This document shows positions 1-6,855 of a stretch of 9,124 bases of DNA, one piece after another; position 1 is the stretch's first letter, and each line of letters opens with the position of its first letter. The stretch is from contig DABJ01000052.1 of NCBI GenBank assembly GCA_002102825.1, positions 1-9,124 of the forward strand, in the 5' to 3' direction. A program made the translations under genes and the position numbers. Origin of the DNA: Candidatus Gastranaerophilales bacterium HUM_12 (lineage in GTDB: Bacteria > Cyanobacteriota > Vampirovibrionia > Gastranaerophilales > Gastranaerophilaceae). The notes beneath the pieces are model-generated. The model saw only the letters and a program-made list of their open reading frames with translations. It searched no databases and was not told the DNA's origin.

Positions 1-1
1 C

Positions 2-38
2 TACATATAAATTTTATTTATAATATAATTTATATGTA
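2..38. repeat. 12-bp perfect inverted repeat (operator- or hairpin-like) before the ArnT-like gene
   Basis: TACATATAAATT (2-13) is followed after 13 bases by its exact reverse complement AATTTATATGTA (27-38). Two overlapping TATAAT sequences (19-24 and 24-29) lie in the spacer and right arm. The arms are almost pure A/T, so chance is a real possibility. The position just ahead of the ribosome binding site suggests an operator over the promoter or a leader hairpin. No T-run follows on the + strand, so it is not a rightward intrinsic terminator. Confidence 0.4.
19..29 (+). promoter_or_regulatory. Candidate -10 element(s) for the ArnT-like gene
   Basis: Two overlapping perfect TATAAT hexamers (19-24 and 24-29) lie 28-38 bases before the chosen start codon. 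The -35 box would fall at or outside the left edge of the window, so it cannot be judged. In DNA this AT-rich a TATAAT match is weak evidence on its own, and the gene might instead be co-transcribed with an upstream gene not seen here. Confidence 0.3.
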
Positions 39-56
39 ATAAAATTGGAGAGGGAT

Positions 57-1769
57 ATGGAAGTAAAAGAAACACTTTTATCTGTTTGGGATAAAATAAA
101 AATTTTTTGTAATAAACATGCTGAATGTTTGACTATACTTGGATTAGCGATACTATTTTATTTTATATTTTTCCATGATATAGGTTCATATTCATTGATG
201 GACGTTGATGAAACAAGATATGTTGCAATGGCAAAAGATATGTTTCATTCAAAAGATTTTTTGACATTATATTTGAATGGTGAGTATTTCTTTGAAAAAC
301 CTCCACTTTATTTTTGGCAAGAATGTTTGTCGTTTGCTTTGTGGGGCAAGGTTGATGAATGGACAGCAAGATTTCCTGTCGCATTGTTAGGTTTTATTTT
401 TTCATTCATTGTTTATTTCACTTCTAAAAAAAGAGTTGATAGAAGATTCGGTGTTTTTACTTCTTTAATTATCGCTACTTCTTTAGAATTTATTATGCTT
501 GCAAGATATGCAATTCTTGATATTGTTTTAACTTTTTACATCGGACTTGCATTGGTTTGTTATTTCCAAGTTTATTTTTGTCAAGAAAATCATAAAAAAT
601 ATTATTGGTGGGCTTTTTATGCTTTTTCTGCCTTAGCTATTATGGCTAAAGGAATTCCGGGATTTGTAGTTCCTTTCGGTACAGTATTTTTCACGTCAAT
701 AATGGCTAAAAAATTTAAAGAAATTTTTAAGCCAATTTATATAATTCCTGGAATGTTGTTATTTTTGCTAATTGTTTTACCTTGGCATATTGCAATGTTT
801 AAAAAATATGATCCGTTATTCTTTAATGAATATATTATTAAACATCACTTGCATAGATTTTTAAATACAGCAAATAATGAAATAGGTAGAAAACAACCTT
901 TCTATTATTATTTCCTTGTTGTTTTATGGGGATTTATTCCTTGGGTATTTTCAATGATTGCAGTTTTTGTTGATAAAATTAAAAACTGGGGAAAACTTCA
1001 TTATGTAGAAAAAGTTAAAAATTTTGACTTTGCATTATTAGATAATGTGCATAAGGCTTTGGCATTATCTTGGGTCACTGCAATTTGGATAATGTTCTTT
1101 TTCTCATTATCTTCTACAAAACTTGCAACTTACATTTTGCCAATCTACTATCCGTTAGCAATAATTACAGGTTTAATGTGGCAAGATTATGTAAATATGA
1201 AAAAACACGAAAAACCTATAAATATTTCTGTAAAAATATTTGCTTGGGTTTGTATAATTGGTGGTGTTGCTGCAATGTTCACTCCTTTATATCTTCCTGC
1301 TCAATTGAATAATGATATTGCAGAAGTAAGATGGTTTGCTTTGATTTGTTTAATTGTATTTGGTGTAGGTTCGCTATTATTTGTAAAATATAAAAAATAT
1401 ATCGGTGTATTTATCTTCTATGTTTTATTTATGACAGTGATGTCTGCTTTTGCAACCGAAGAATTTTTTGAGGTTGATTACAAATTTGGTCAACAAGATT
1501 TAGTTCAATTTGCAAAATATGCAAAAGATTATGATTATAAAATATCTTCATTTAATATGGATAGAAAATATTCACTCCTTTATTACAATGATGAATTAGT
1601 TGACTATAATACTAAAACAGGTTTGAGTGTTGATAGTGTTAAAGAAGATTTAGCTAAAAAAGATAACGTTATCATTATAAAAAATAAAGAAATGGGCGAA
1701 ATTGAGGGAAAACTTGATTATGATGTAATCAAAGTTGGAAGACGTTACACAATGATAAAGGGTAAATAA
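57..1769 (+). CDS. ArnT-like integral membrane glycosyltransferase (PMT/GT39-GT83 superfamily)
   Basis: A 570-residue polytopic membrane enzyme expected to move a sugar from a polyprenyl-phosphate carrier onto a lipid, glycan or protein on the outer face of the inner membrane. The first loop carries the acidic catalytic-type motif D49-V-D-E52-TRY, followed by FFEKPPLYFW (78-87), ARFPVA (104-109), an R150...D155 pair, AKGIPG (197-202), PWH (242-244), RKQPFYYYF (278-286) and SSTKLATYILP (352-362). This order matches ArnT and related dolichyl/undecaprenyl-phosphate-sugar transferases. About 12 hydrophobic spans run from 24 to 466, followed by a soluble C-terminal part (about 470-570). Length is normal for the family. 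ATG 57 was chosen because GGAGAGG (47-53) sits just upstream of it; an in-frame TTG at 45 overlaps that ribosome site and is less likely. The stop overlaps the next ATG (TAATG), so the two are probably translationally coupled. Donor sugar and acceptor are unknown, and L-Ara4N is not implied. Confidence 0.85.
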   Translation: MEVKETLLSVWDKIKIFCNKHAECLTILGLAILFYFIFFHDIGSYSLMDVDETRYVAMAKDMFHSKDFLTLYLNGEYFFEKPPLYFWQECLSFALWGKVDEWTARFPVALLGFIFSFIVYFTSKKRVDRRFGVFTSLIIATSLEFIMLARYAILDIVLTFYIGLALVCYFQVYFCQENHKKYYWWAFYAFSALAIMAKGIPGFVVPFGTVFFTSIMAKKFKEIFKPIYIIPGMLLFLLIVLPWHIAMFKKYDPLFFNEYIIKHHLHRFLNTANNEIGRKQPFYYYFLVVLWGFIPWVFSMIAVFVDKIKNWGKLHYVEKVKNFDFALLDNVHKALALSWVTAIWIMFFFSLSSTKLATYILPIYYPLAIITGLMWQDYVNMKKHEKPINISVKIFAWVCIIGGVAAMFTPLYLPAQLNNDIAEVRWFALICLIVFGVGSLLFVKYKKYIGVFIFYVLFMTVMSAFATEEFFEVDYKFGQQDLVQFAKYAKDYDYKISSFNMDRKYSLLYYNDELVDYNTKTGLSVDSVKEDLAKKDNVIIIKNKEMGEIEGKLDYDVIKVGRRYTMIKGK

Positions 1770-2332
1770 TGCTAGGAAGATATGAAAAATTTTTAAAAGA
1801 ATTTGATGAAGTTTTGAAATGCCTTTTAGAAAGTCAAAAAAGATATTTGAAATGTAAAAAGGGTTGTTCAAAATGTTGTGAAAAAGGAGAATATCCGTTT
1901 TCGCAGATTGAATTTGCATATCTTACACAAGGTTATATAAATCTTCCAGAGAAAACAAAGATTCTTGTTCAACAAAATATTAGAAATTTAAAAATGGATA
2001 AAAAAGAGTTCAAAGGTGAACGTTTTGAGCATAAATGTCCTTTTTTAATAAATGGTGAATGTTCTGTTTATGAATATCGAGGAATTATTTGCCGAACATT
2101 TGGACTTTGTTATTATGACGACATCAATGGATATGTAAGACTTCCGGATTGTGTTCATTATGGTTTGAATTATTCTGATTTTTATGACGATAAAAATCAC
2201 ACTCTGAATATTCAAGATGTTCCAAGAGTTAATCTTAGAATTGACAGAGTTTTAAATAGTCAACTCGCAGACAAATATAACCTTGAATGTGGTGAAATTC
2301 GTCCAATGATGGATTGGTTTGAACAAAAATAA
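1769..2332 (+). CDS. YkgJ-type cysteine-cluster protein (putative Zn/Fe-chelating, UPF0153)
   Basis: A 187-residue soluble protein with the signature of the YkgJ family (zinc- or iron-chelating CxxxCxxCC domain). The clusters are C29-x3-C33-x2-C36-C37 near the N-terminus, then C90-PF-x4-C98, then YRGIICRTFGLC (C108, C114), plus C128 and C174. The spacing of the first eight fits metal or iron-sulfur binding, but the biochemical role of the family is not established. The start overlaps the stop of the upstream glycosyltransferase by one base, with no clear separate Shine-Dalgarno sequence (only AAAGGG at 1757-1762, about 6 nt upstream), so translation is probably coupled. Whether it works with the glycosyltransferase is unknown; this family turns up in many unrelated contexts. 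No signal peptide or membrane span is visible. Confidence 0.85.
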   Translation: MLGRYEKFLKEFDEVLKCLLESQKRYLKCKKGCSKCCEKGEYPFSQIEFAYLTQGYINLPEKTKILVQQNIRNLKMDKKEFKGERFEHKCPFLINGECSVYEYRGIICRTFGLCYYDDINGYVRLPDCVHYGLNYSDFYDDKNHTLNIQDVPRVNLRIDRVLNSQLADKYNLECGEIRPMMDWFEQK

Positions 2333-2335
2333 ATA

Positions 2336-4345
2336 TTAAACACTTGTTGTTAAAGATGGTGCGATAGAAATAAATCTTCTAACTAAATCAGGATCCCATT
2401 GAGTTCCTGCTCCTTCTTTTAAAATTTGGCAAGCTTTTTCAATAGGCATTCCTTTTCTATAAGGTCTGTCACTTACCAATGCGTGATATGTGTCTGCAAC
2501 AGATACAATTCTTGCTGCTAGAGGAATTTCGTTACCTTTTAAGTGTTCAGGATAACCATTACCATCAATTCTTTCATGGTGATATTTTACGATAGGAATT
2601 AAATCTCTCAATGCTTCATTAGGAGCAAGCACTTTTTCTGCACCAATTGTAGGGTGTTGTTTCATTATTTCCCATTCTTCAGGAGTTAATTTTCCTGGTT
2701 TTTTAAGAACACTTTCAGGAATACCTATTTTACCTACATCGTGAAGTAATGCACCAATTTTAATTCTTTCAACTTCATTTTCAGGCAAATTGATAGCTCT
2801 TGCTAGTGCTTCAGAATATCTTGAAACAGAAGTTGAGTGACCTTTTGTATAAGGGTCTTTTGCATCAATTGCACCAGCTAATGATGTAGCCATTTCCATC
2901 AAGTGGTTATGGTTAATAATTTCTTCTTGATTAAATTTATGAACAAGTTCTTCTTCAAAATTAATACCAATTTGAGAATGACGTTTTGCAAGAACTTCTG
3001 CAAATGAATTTAATGCCATATCGTCCCAGAAATTGAAATCAGAAGAAGATACAATTGCAGACATACCTTCTTTATAACCTCTTGCTTGAGAAATAAACAT
3101 TGCTTGTTCAGCAAGGATTAACAATTTTTCTTGGTCAGATGTACAATCAGGGAATGTTGAAATACCAACAGAAACCTTAACCGGTCCTACATCATCTACA
3201 AAACAACATGACAAACAGTATGTGATGTATTCTGCTAAATATTTTGCATCACGAGTATCGGTTTCCGGCATGATAATTGCTATTTCATCTCCACCATATC
3301 TGCCTGCTGAATCAGTATTTCTCATATTTTGTTTAACTTTTTCAGCTATAATTTTAATAACTTCATCACCTTTAGCATGACCTAATTCTCTGTTGATTTT
3401 AGAAATATTGTTAACATCAAACATAACAACAGAAAGGTGAGTTTTGTTAACTCTAGCTTTTTCAAGTTCTTTAGCTAATATTTCTTGGAAGCCTCTATGG
3501 TTGTATAAACCTGTTAAAGTGTCAGTATTTGCAACTTTGTTTGTTTGTTCCAAAAGTTGAGCATTATGTATAAACATTCCCATATAATTTGACAAGAATG
3601 TAACCATATTTGTATTGATATTTGAAATGCTTTGACCAACAAGCATTACACCAATACATTTATTTACTGACATCATTGGAAATACAACAGAACCTGTTTT
3701 GGCAAGGTATGGAATATTCAAATAATTGATATTATCTTTGTCAATTATTGTTTTATTTTTGAAACATTGAATAATAGGATTGTTTTCATCTGATAAAAAG
3801 ATTTTTGATGCATAACAATTACCTGTTTTACTGTGAATTTTCAAATTTAAACATTTTGATTTTTCGTGGAATAATCCAAAACCAATAAAACTCCATTTTA
3901 ATTTGTTTAGAAAAATTATATTCAAATTTGAGAACAATTCAGATATACTGTTGTTATTTTGAAACGCATCTGAAAAACTTTTCATAACATCAAAATAATT
4001 GAAATTGTTACTTAATACCGGTGTAACTTTTTCATTAGTATAACTTCTTGCTTTTGTTCTGTTTGAATTGAAATTATTAATTGTTTCAACAATACTGTTA
4101 AGGCTGTTTTCTTCTTTAACAGAAATAGGTTTTATAGAATTCGCAATATCTTTGCGAGTTTTTTTTATCTTTTTTAATTCTTTTTCATCAGGATTAGCAG
4201 GCGCAAACGGATTGTTAGGAACAGAAATCATTTTGATAGCTTCATTTTCTATCGAGTTTTCAATATTTTCGATAGGATTAGAATTCAAAATCTTCTTTTC
4301 CGATTTCTTCGTTTTATTTTCTTTTTTATTAGTTACATTTTCCAA
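2336..4345 (-). CDS. GAF-like / GGDEF / HD-GYP c-di-GMP turnover protein
   Basis: A 669-residue cytoplasmic signalling enzyme combining c-di-GMP synthesis and breakdown modules. Residues 1-115 are Asn/Lys/Glu-rich low complexity. About 117-265 looks like a GAF-type sensor (I read this from pattern only). The GGDEF domain (about 272-432) has D310 for metal, G351-G-D-E-I355 as active site and R342-N-T-D345 exactly five residues before it, the classical inhibitory I-site. A linker (433-480) leads to an HD-GYP domain (about 482-660) with GHS (502-504), H535-D536-VGK, H564, H589-H-E-x2-D-G-N-G-Y-P599, D618 and the DRPYRKG tail. All the expected metal ligands and the GYP motif are present, so phosphodiesterase activity is likely. 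No membrane span is seen. TTG 4345 was chosen because no ATG lies upstream in frame before the stop near 4423, and AGG lies 8 bases ahead. The first internal ATG would be residue 39. It diverges from galE and converges on the YkgJ gene. Confidence 0.9.
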   Translation of the reverse strand: MENVTNKKENKTKKSEKKILNSNPIENIENSIENEAIKMISVPNNPFAPANPDEKELKKIKKTRKDIANSIKPISVKEENSLNSIVETINNFNSNRTKARSYTNEKVTPVLSNNFNYFDVMKSFSDAFQNNNSISELFSNLNIIFLNKLKWSFIGFGLFHEKSKCLNLKIHSKTGNCYASKIFLSDENNPIIQCFKNKTIIDKDNINYLNIPYLAKTGSVVFPMMSVNKCIGVMLVGQSISNINTNMVTFLSNYMGMFIHNAQLLEQTNKVANTDTLTGLYNHRGFQEILAKELEKARVNKTHLSVVMFDVNNISKINRELGHAKGDEVIKIIAEKVKQNMRNTDSAGRYGGDEIAIIMPETDTRDAKYLAEYITYCLSCCFVDDVGPVKVSVGISTFPDCTSDQEKLLILAEQAMFISQARGYKEGMSAIVSSSDFNFWDDMALNSFAEVLAKRHSQIGINFEEELVHKFNQEEIINHNHLMEMATSLAGAIDAKDPYTKGHSTSVSRYSEALARAINLPENEVERIKIGALLHDVGKIGIPESVLKKPGKLTPEEWEIMKQHPTIGAEKVLAPNEALRDLIPIVKYHHERIDGNGYPEHLKGNEIPLAARIVSVADTYHALVSDRPYRKGMPIEKACQILKEGAGTQWDPDLVRRFISIAPSLTTSV

Positions 4346-4393
4346 TACTACTACCTGATTTTTTCTTTCTATAAGTTTCGTAACAATAAAAAA

Positions 4394-4422
4394 TTGACTT
4401 AATATCGCCGATTTTTTACATT
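4394..4422 (+). promoter_or_regulatory. Weak candidate rightward promoter inside the intergenic region
   Basis: TTGACT (4394-4399) and TACATT (4417-4422) are separated by 17 bases. The -35 is good (four or five of six) and the -10 mediocre. If used, it would produce a galE leader of more than 350 bases containing all the inverted repeats between 4471 and 4666, or a separate small RNA. It overlaps the region of the opposing candidate promoter. Confidence 0.2.
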
Positions 4423-4430
4423 ACTAAACA

Positions 4431-4459
4431 ATTCTACCTTTACAATACATCAAAAACAA
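4431..4459 (-). promoter_or_regulatory. Candidate promoter for the GGDEF/HD-GYP gene
   Basis: Read on the minus strand, TTGTTT (4459-4454) is followed after 17 bases by TAGAAT (4436-4431), a five-of-six match to the -10 consensus with a weak -35. Transcription would start near 4424 and give a leader of about 80 bases before the TTG start. The spacing is ideal, but the sequence is AT-rich and such matches are common. Confidence 0.35.
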
Positions 4460-4470
4460 TACTTTAAATA

Positions 4471-4488
4471 GATGGATTGTAATCCATC
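4471..4488. repeat. 18-base palindrome GATGGATT-GT-AATCCATC
   Basis: GATGGATT (4471-4478) and AATCCATC (4481-4488) are exact reverse complements separated by GT. AATCC recurs downstream at 4496-4500 and 4508-4512 in direct orientation. The palindrome lies about 12 bases beyond the candidate -35 of the minus-strand promoter, a place where an activator or repressor dimer could bind. No T-run follows on either strand, so it is not an intrinsic terminator. Confidence 0.5.
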
Positions 4489-4605
4489 AACCGTCAATCC
4501 TTTCAAAAATCCACATATATTTGTTACTACATTCATAGTATAAACTATTGAGGTAGTTTTTTCTACCCTTTTGAATATAAATGTTAACATGTGTTACGTA
4601 TTTAA

Positions 4606-4629
4606 TTGAAGTTTTACCCTTCACTTCAA
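4606..4629 (+). repeat. Hairpin with 7-bp stem and 10-base pyrimidine-rich loop upstream of galE
   Basis: TTGAAGT (4606-4612) pairs perfectly with ACTTCAA (4623-4629), leaving the loop TTTACCCTTC. TTTTACCC (4612-4619) is the exact complement of GGGTAAAA (4782-4789), which overlaps the galE Shine-Dalgarno sequence. This could act on translation only if the transcript begins upstream of 4606. Stem stability is modest and no conservation could be tested. Confidence 0.35.
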
Positions 4630-4701
4630 CCATTTCCCTTATTCAGAACGGGGAGAAAAGGAATAATCTACATTTAAATATCGTTACATATTTTTTATTC
4701 T

Positions 4702-4732
4702 TTGTTAATATGGTTATTTAATAAAATATAAT
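4702..4732 (+). promoter_or_regulatory. Candidate galE promoter
   Basis: A perfect TATAAT (4727-4732) lies about 60 bases before the galE start. The best upstream hexamer is TTGTTA (4702-4707), four of six, with a longer than ideal 19-base spacer. Transcription would begin near 4739 and give a leader of roughly 50 bases, leaving the upstream hairpins outside the mRNA. This is the most plausible promoter for the galE-to-SDR gene run. Confidence 0.45.
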
Positions 4733-4791
4733 ATTTATCTTTTTTATTTGTTTTTGATAGAATTAATCTATACATAAAAAGGGGTAAAAAT

Positions 4792-5802
4792 ATGATTTTA
4801 GTAACAGGTGGAGCCGGATATATTGGTTCTCATACAGTAATAGCTTTATTAGAAAATGGTTTTGATGTAGTTATTTTTGATAATTTAGAATTGGGACATA
4901 AAGAAATTGTTGAAGTTTTGAAAAATATTTCTGCAAAAGGTAAAGTTGTAGATTTTATTCAAGGTGATTTGAAAGATTTAAGTGACATTGAAAAAGTTTT
5001 TGAAAAACATAATGATATAGAAGCAGTTGTTCATTTTGCGGCTTATTCTCAAGTTGGGGAATCTGTAAAAAATCCTCAAAAATATTATTATAATAATGTT
5101 TACGGAACAATGAATTTGTTAAATGCAATGTTAGAAAACAATGTTAAAAAGATTGTTTTTTCATCTACTGCAGCTACTTATGGCAATGCTTGTTACACTC
5201 CAATAGATGAAGTTCACCCACAAAATCCTATCAATCCTTACGGAAAAACAAAATTAATGATTGAAAATATTATGGACGATTACGATAAGGCTTATGGTTT
5301 GAAATCTGTAAGATTAAGATATTTCAATGTTGCAGGTGCAGATAACAAATCAAGAGTTGGAGAATGGCACAATCCTGAAACCCACTTGATTCCAAATATT
5401 CTAAAATCAACATTTTCCGGTGGCAAAACTTTTGAAATGTACGGTACAGATTATGATACAAAAGACGGAACTTGTGTAAGAGATTATATTAATGTTGAAG
5501 ATTTGGCAAATGCGCATGTTTTGGCTTTGAAATATTTAAATAATGGTGGAATAACAAATTTCTTTAACTTAGGAACTCAAGAGGGGAATAGTGTTAAAGA
5601 AGTATTTTCAGCTTGTACAAAAGTTACAGGAAAAGATATTCCCCTAAAAGAAATGCCACGTAGAGCAGGTGATCCTGCAATTTTAGTTGCGGCAAATTCA
5701 AAAGCAAAAGAAGTTTTAGGTTGGAATCCGGAAAAAACATTGGAAGAAAGTATCAAAACAGCTTATAGTTGGGAAACTTCATTACAAAAAGAATTGGTGT
5801 AA
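4792..5802 (+). CDS. galE: UDP-glucose 4-epimerase
   Basis: A 336-residue extended short-chain dehydrogenase that interconverts UDP-Glc and UDP-Gal (and possibly the N-acetyl forms) using tightly bound NAD, in the cytoplasm. The NAD-binding motif TGGAGYIGSH spans 5-14, with the acidic D30 of FDN after strand two, HFAAYSQVGES at 81-91, FSSTAATYG (123-131) and the catalytic Y150-x3-K154. GalE-specific sequence follows: RYFNVAGA (176-183), the substrate loop GTDYDTKDGTCVRDYI (218-233) and RRAGDPA (290-296). Full family length. The ATG has GGGG (4781-4784) seven bases upstream. It opens the right-hand cluster and probably supplies Gal or GalNAc donors for the surface glycan modified by the downstream transferases. 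The residue I align with the E. coli Tyr299 gatekeeper is Leu298, so N-acetylated sugars may be accepted (inference). It is separated from licD by 68 bases. Confidence 0.95.
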   Translation: MILVTGGAGYIGSHTVIALLENGFDVVIFDNLELGHKEIVEVLKNISAKGKVVDFIQGDLKDLSDIEKVFEKHNDIEAVVHFAAYSQVGESVKNPQKYYYNNVYGTMNLLNAMLENNVKKIVFSSTAATYGNACYTPIDEVHPQNPINPYGKTKLMIENIMDDYDKAYGLKSVRLRYFNVAGADNKSRVGEWHNPETHLIPNILKSTFSGGKTFEMYGTDYDTKDGTCVRDYINVEDLANAHVLALKYLNNGGITNFFNLGTQEGNSVKEVFSACTKVTGKDIPLKEMPRRAGDPAILVAANSKAKEVLGWNPEKTLEESIKTAYSWETSLQKELV

Positions 5803-5818
5803 AAAGCCTTTTCTTGAT

Positions 5819-5848
5819 TTGTGAATGATTTTGAAGTACTTTTATTAT
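5819..5848 (+). promoter_or_regulatory. Weak candidate internal promoter before the LicD-family gene
   Basis: The 68-base galE-licD gap holds TTGTGA (5819-5824) and, 18 bases on, TATTAT (5843-5848), four of six and five of six matches. No terminator is visible after galE, so read-through from the galE promoter is also expected. A weak AAGTACTT...AAGTAT hairpin overlaps the -10. Confidence 0.25.
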
Positions 5849-5870
5849 AAGTATCAGACGGATAGGGATT

Positions 5871-6854
5871 ATGGAAGAGAAGTTGCAAAAAAATAATAAT
5901 ACTTCTTGTGCGTTATTAAAGGAAATATTGAAAAATATTTTTTCTATTAGTGATGCAGATTATAGTCATAAACTTATTAGAATTTTTGGTGTAAAACTCA
6001 GAATTTTAAAATCTTCAAACAAAAAAAGAGTTACTGTTGATTATTCAAGATATTCTGATATTACAAAAATTCCACCTGCAGAGGGATTTTTGAGAGATTA
6101 TCAATTAGCTCTTTTATCTATTTTAAAAGAAATGGATAGGGTTTGTTCTGAAAATAATATAAGATATTGGTTAAGCGGTGGGACATTATTAGGTGCAAAA
6201 CGTCACAAAGGTTTCATTCCTTGGGACGATGATGTTGACACTGATATGATGAGAGAAGATTATGAAAAATTTCCGGAAATTTTCAATTCTTCTACTCAAA
6301 ATCCTGATTTGTATTGTGAATTGTGGCGAGATGAAAATGCTTCTGCAACTTGTATTTTAAAAATTAAACACAAAAGAATAAAACAAGCTTTTGTAGATAT
6401 TTTTCCACATGATTTTTATTTTACGGAAGTTCAAGGACGAGATAAAAAACATTTGAATAATAAAATTAAATTTATTAGAAAAATGTTATCGTTAAATCCA
6501 TTTAGAATTTCTGATACTCAAAAATTAGAAGAAAAATTCAAAAGTATCACCCAAAAACGAATAAATGAAAATATTATCGTGAATGAAAACATAAAACCGT
6601 CTATTCATTGGGGAATTGATTTTCCTCACAAATGGAGCAATTGGATTTATGATTATGACCAAATTTTTCCTTTAAAGAAAATTGAATTTGAAGGATATGA
6701 TTTCTGTTGTCCGAATGATACAGATTTTATGCTTAAAAATATTTATGGCGAATATATGAAATTTCCAAAGAGTATTTGCCCTCATCATACTGATGAAAAT
6801 CAATTTACAGAAGAGGAAATTTTGGAATTGAAAAAATTAAAAGGAGAAAACTAA
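5871..6854 (+). CDS. LicD/fukutin-family phosphotransferase (polyol-P or phosphocholine transfer to glycan)
   Basis: A 327-residue protein of the LicD nucleotidyltransferase-fold family, whose members transfer phosphocholine (bacterial LicD) or ribitol-phosphate (animal fukutin/FKRP) from a CDP donor onto sugars. The core motif begins LSGGTLLGAKR (101-111) and continues GFIPW118-D119-D-D-V-D123, giving the acidic metal-binding cluster. VDIFPHDFY (175-183) and the C-terminal signature from FP (266) through FEGY (273-276), P281, YGEYMKFP (292-299) complete the family pattern. Before the catalytic domain lies an N-terminal tag (about 22-46: IFSI, then HK-IRI-GVK-RI) resembling the start of the next protein. 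ATG 5871 has AGGG ending only three bases upstream, a short spacing, but no better start is seen. It ends one base before the next gene. Given a CDP-polyol synthase two genes on, a CDP-ribitol or similar donor is more likely than CDP-choline, but this is inference; no choline kinase or transporter is in view. Confidence 0.9.
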   Translation: MEEKLQKNNNTSCALLKEILKNIFSISDADYSHKLIRIFGVKLRILKSSNKKRVTVDYSRYSDITKIPPAEGFLRDYQLALLSILKEMDRVCSENNIRYWLSGGTLLGAKRHKGFIPWDDDVDTDMMREDYEKFPEIFNSSTQNPDLYCELWRDENASATCILKIKHKRIKQAFVDIFPHDFYFTEVQGRDKKHLNNKIKFIRKMLSLNPFRISDTQKLEEKFKSITQKRINENIIVNENIKPSIHWGIDFPHKWSNWIYDYDQIFPLKKIEFEGYDFCCPNDTDFMLKNIYGEYMKFPKSICPHHTDENQFTEEEILELKKLKGEN

Positions 6855-6855
6855 A

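Larger units (their letters stand above)
4346..4791. other. Intergenic region between divergent GGDEF/HD-GYP gene and galE
   Basis: About 446 bases without a convincing gene. It contains candidate promoters in both directions, an 18-base palindrome (4471-4488), the hairpin-capable repeats GGTAG/CTACC (4552-4567), TTGAAGT/ACTTCAA (4606-4629) and TTATTC/GAATAA (4639-4666), a 10-base palindrome ATGTTAACAT (4581-4590), and the galE promoter and ribosome site. I do not recognise any known riboswitch; in particular the motifs of the c-di-GMP-I class are absent. It is longer than any other gap in the window, which is otherwise tightly packed. Confidence 0.7.

Noticed and set aside
45..56. TTG at 45 as the start of the ArnT-like gene
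   Set aside because: It overlaps the GGAGAGG ribosome site that serves ATG 57 and has no ribosome site of its own.
1650..1919. Minus-strand open frame of about 89 codons across the junction of the first two genes
   Set aside because: It is antisense to two well-supported genes and has a low-complexity Phe/Ile/Leu/His-rich product typical of reading AT-rich genes backwards; no family resemblance.
4552..4575. GGTAG-TTTTTT-CTACC as an intrinsic terminator
   Set aside because: The T-run is in the loop rather than after the stem, the stem is only five pairs, and no gene reading toward it ends nearby.
4581..4721. Possible 46-codon leader ORF on the + strand upstream of galE
   Set aside because: No Shine-Dalgarno sequence before the ATG, which lies in the palindrome ATGTTAACAT; the peptide has no recognisable motif and the frame overlaps the galE promoter region. 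An ORF of this length is easily found by chance.
4739..4791. c-di-GMP (GEMM) riboswitch controlling galE, suggested by the neighbouring c-di-GMP gene
   Set aside because: None of the conserved GEMM sequence blocks is present in the leader or the wider intergenic region.
5803..5870. Terminator between galE and the LicD-like gene
   Set aside because: Only a weak AT-rich hairpin with a wobble pair and no following T-run is present, so the genes are probably co-transcribed at least in part.
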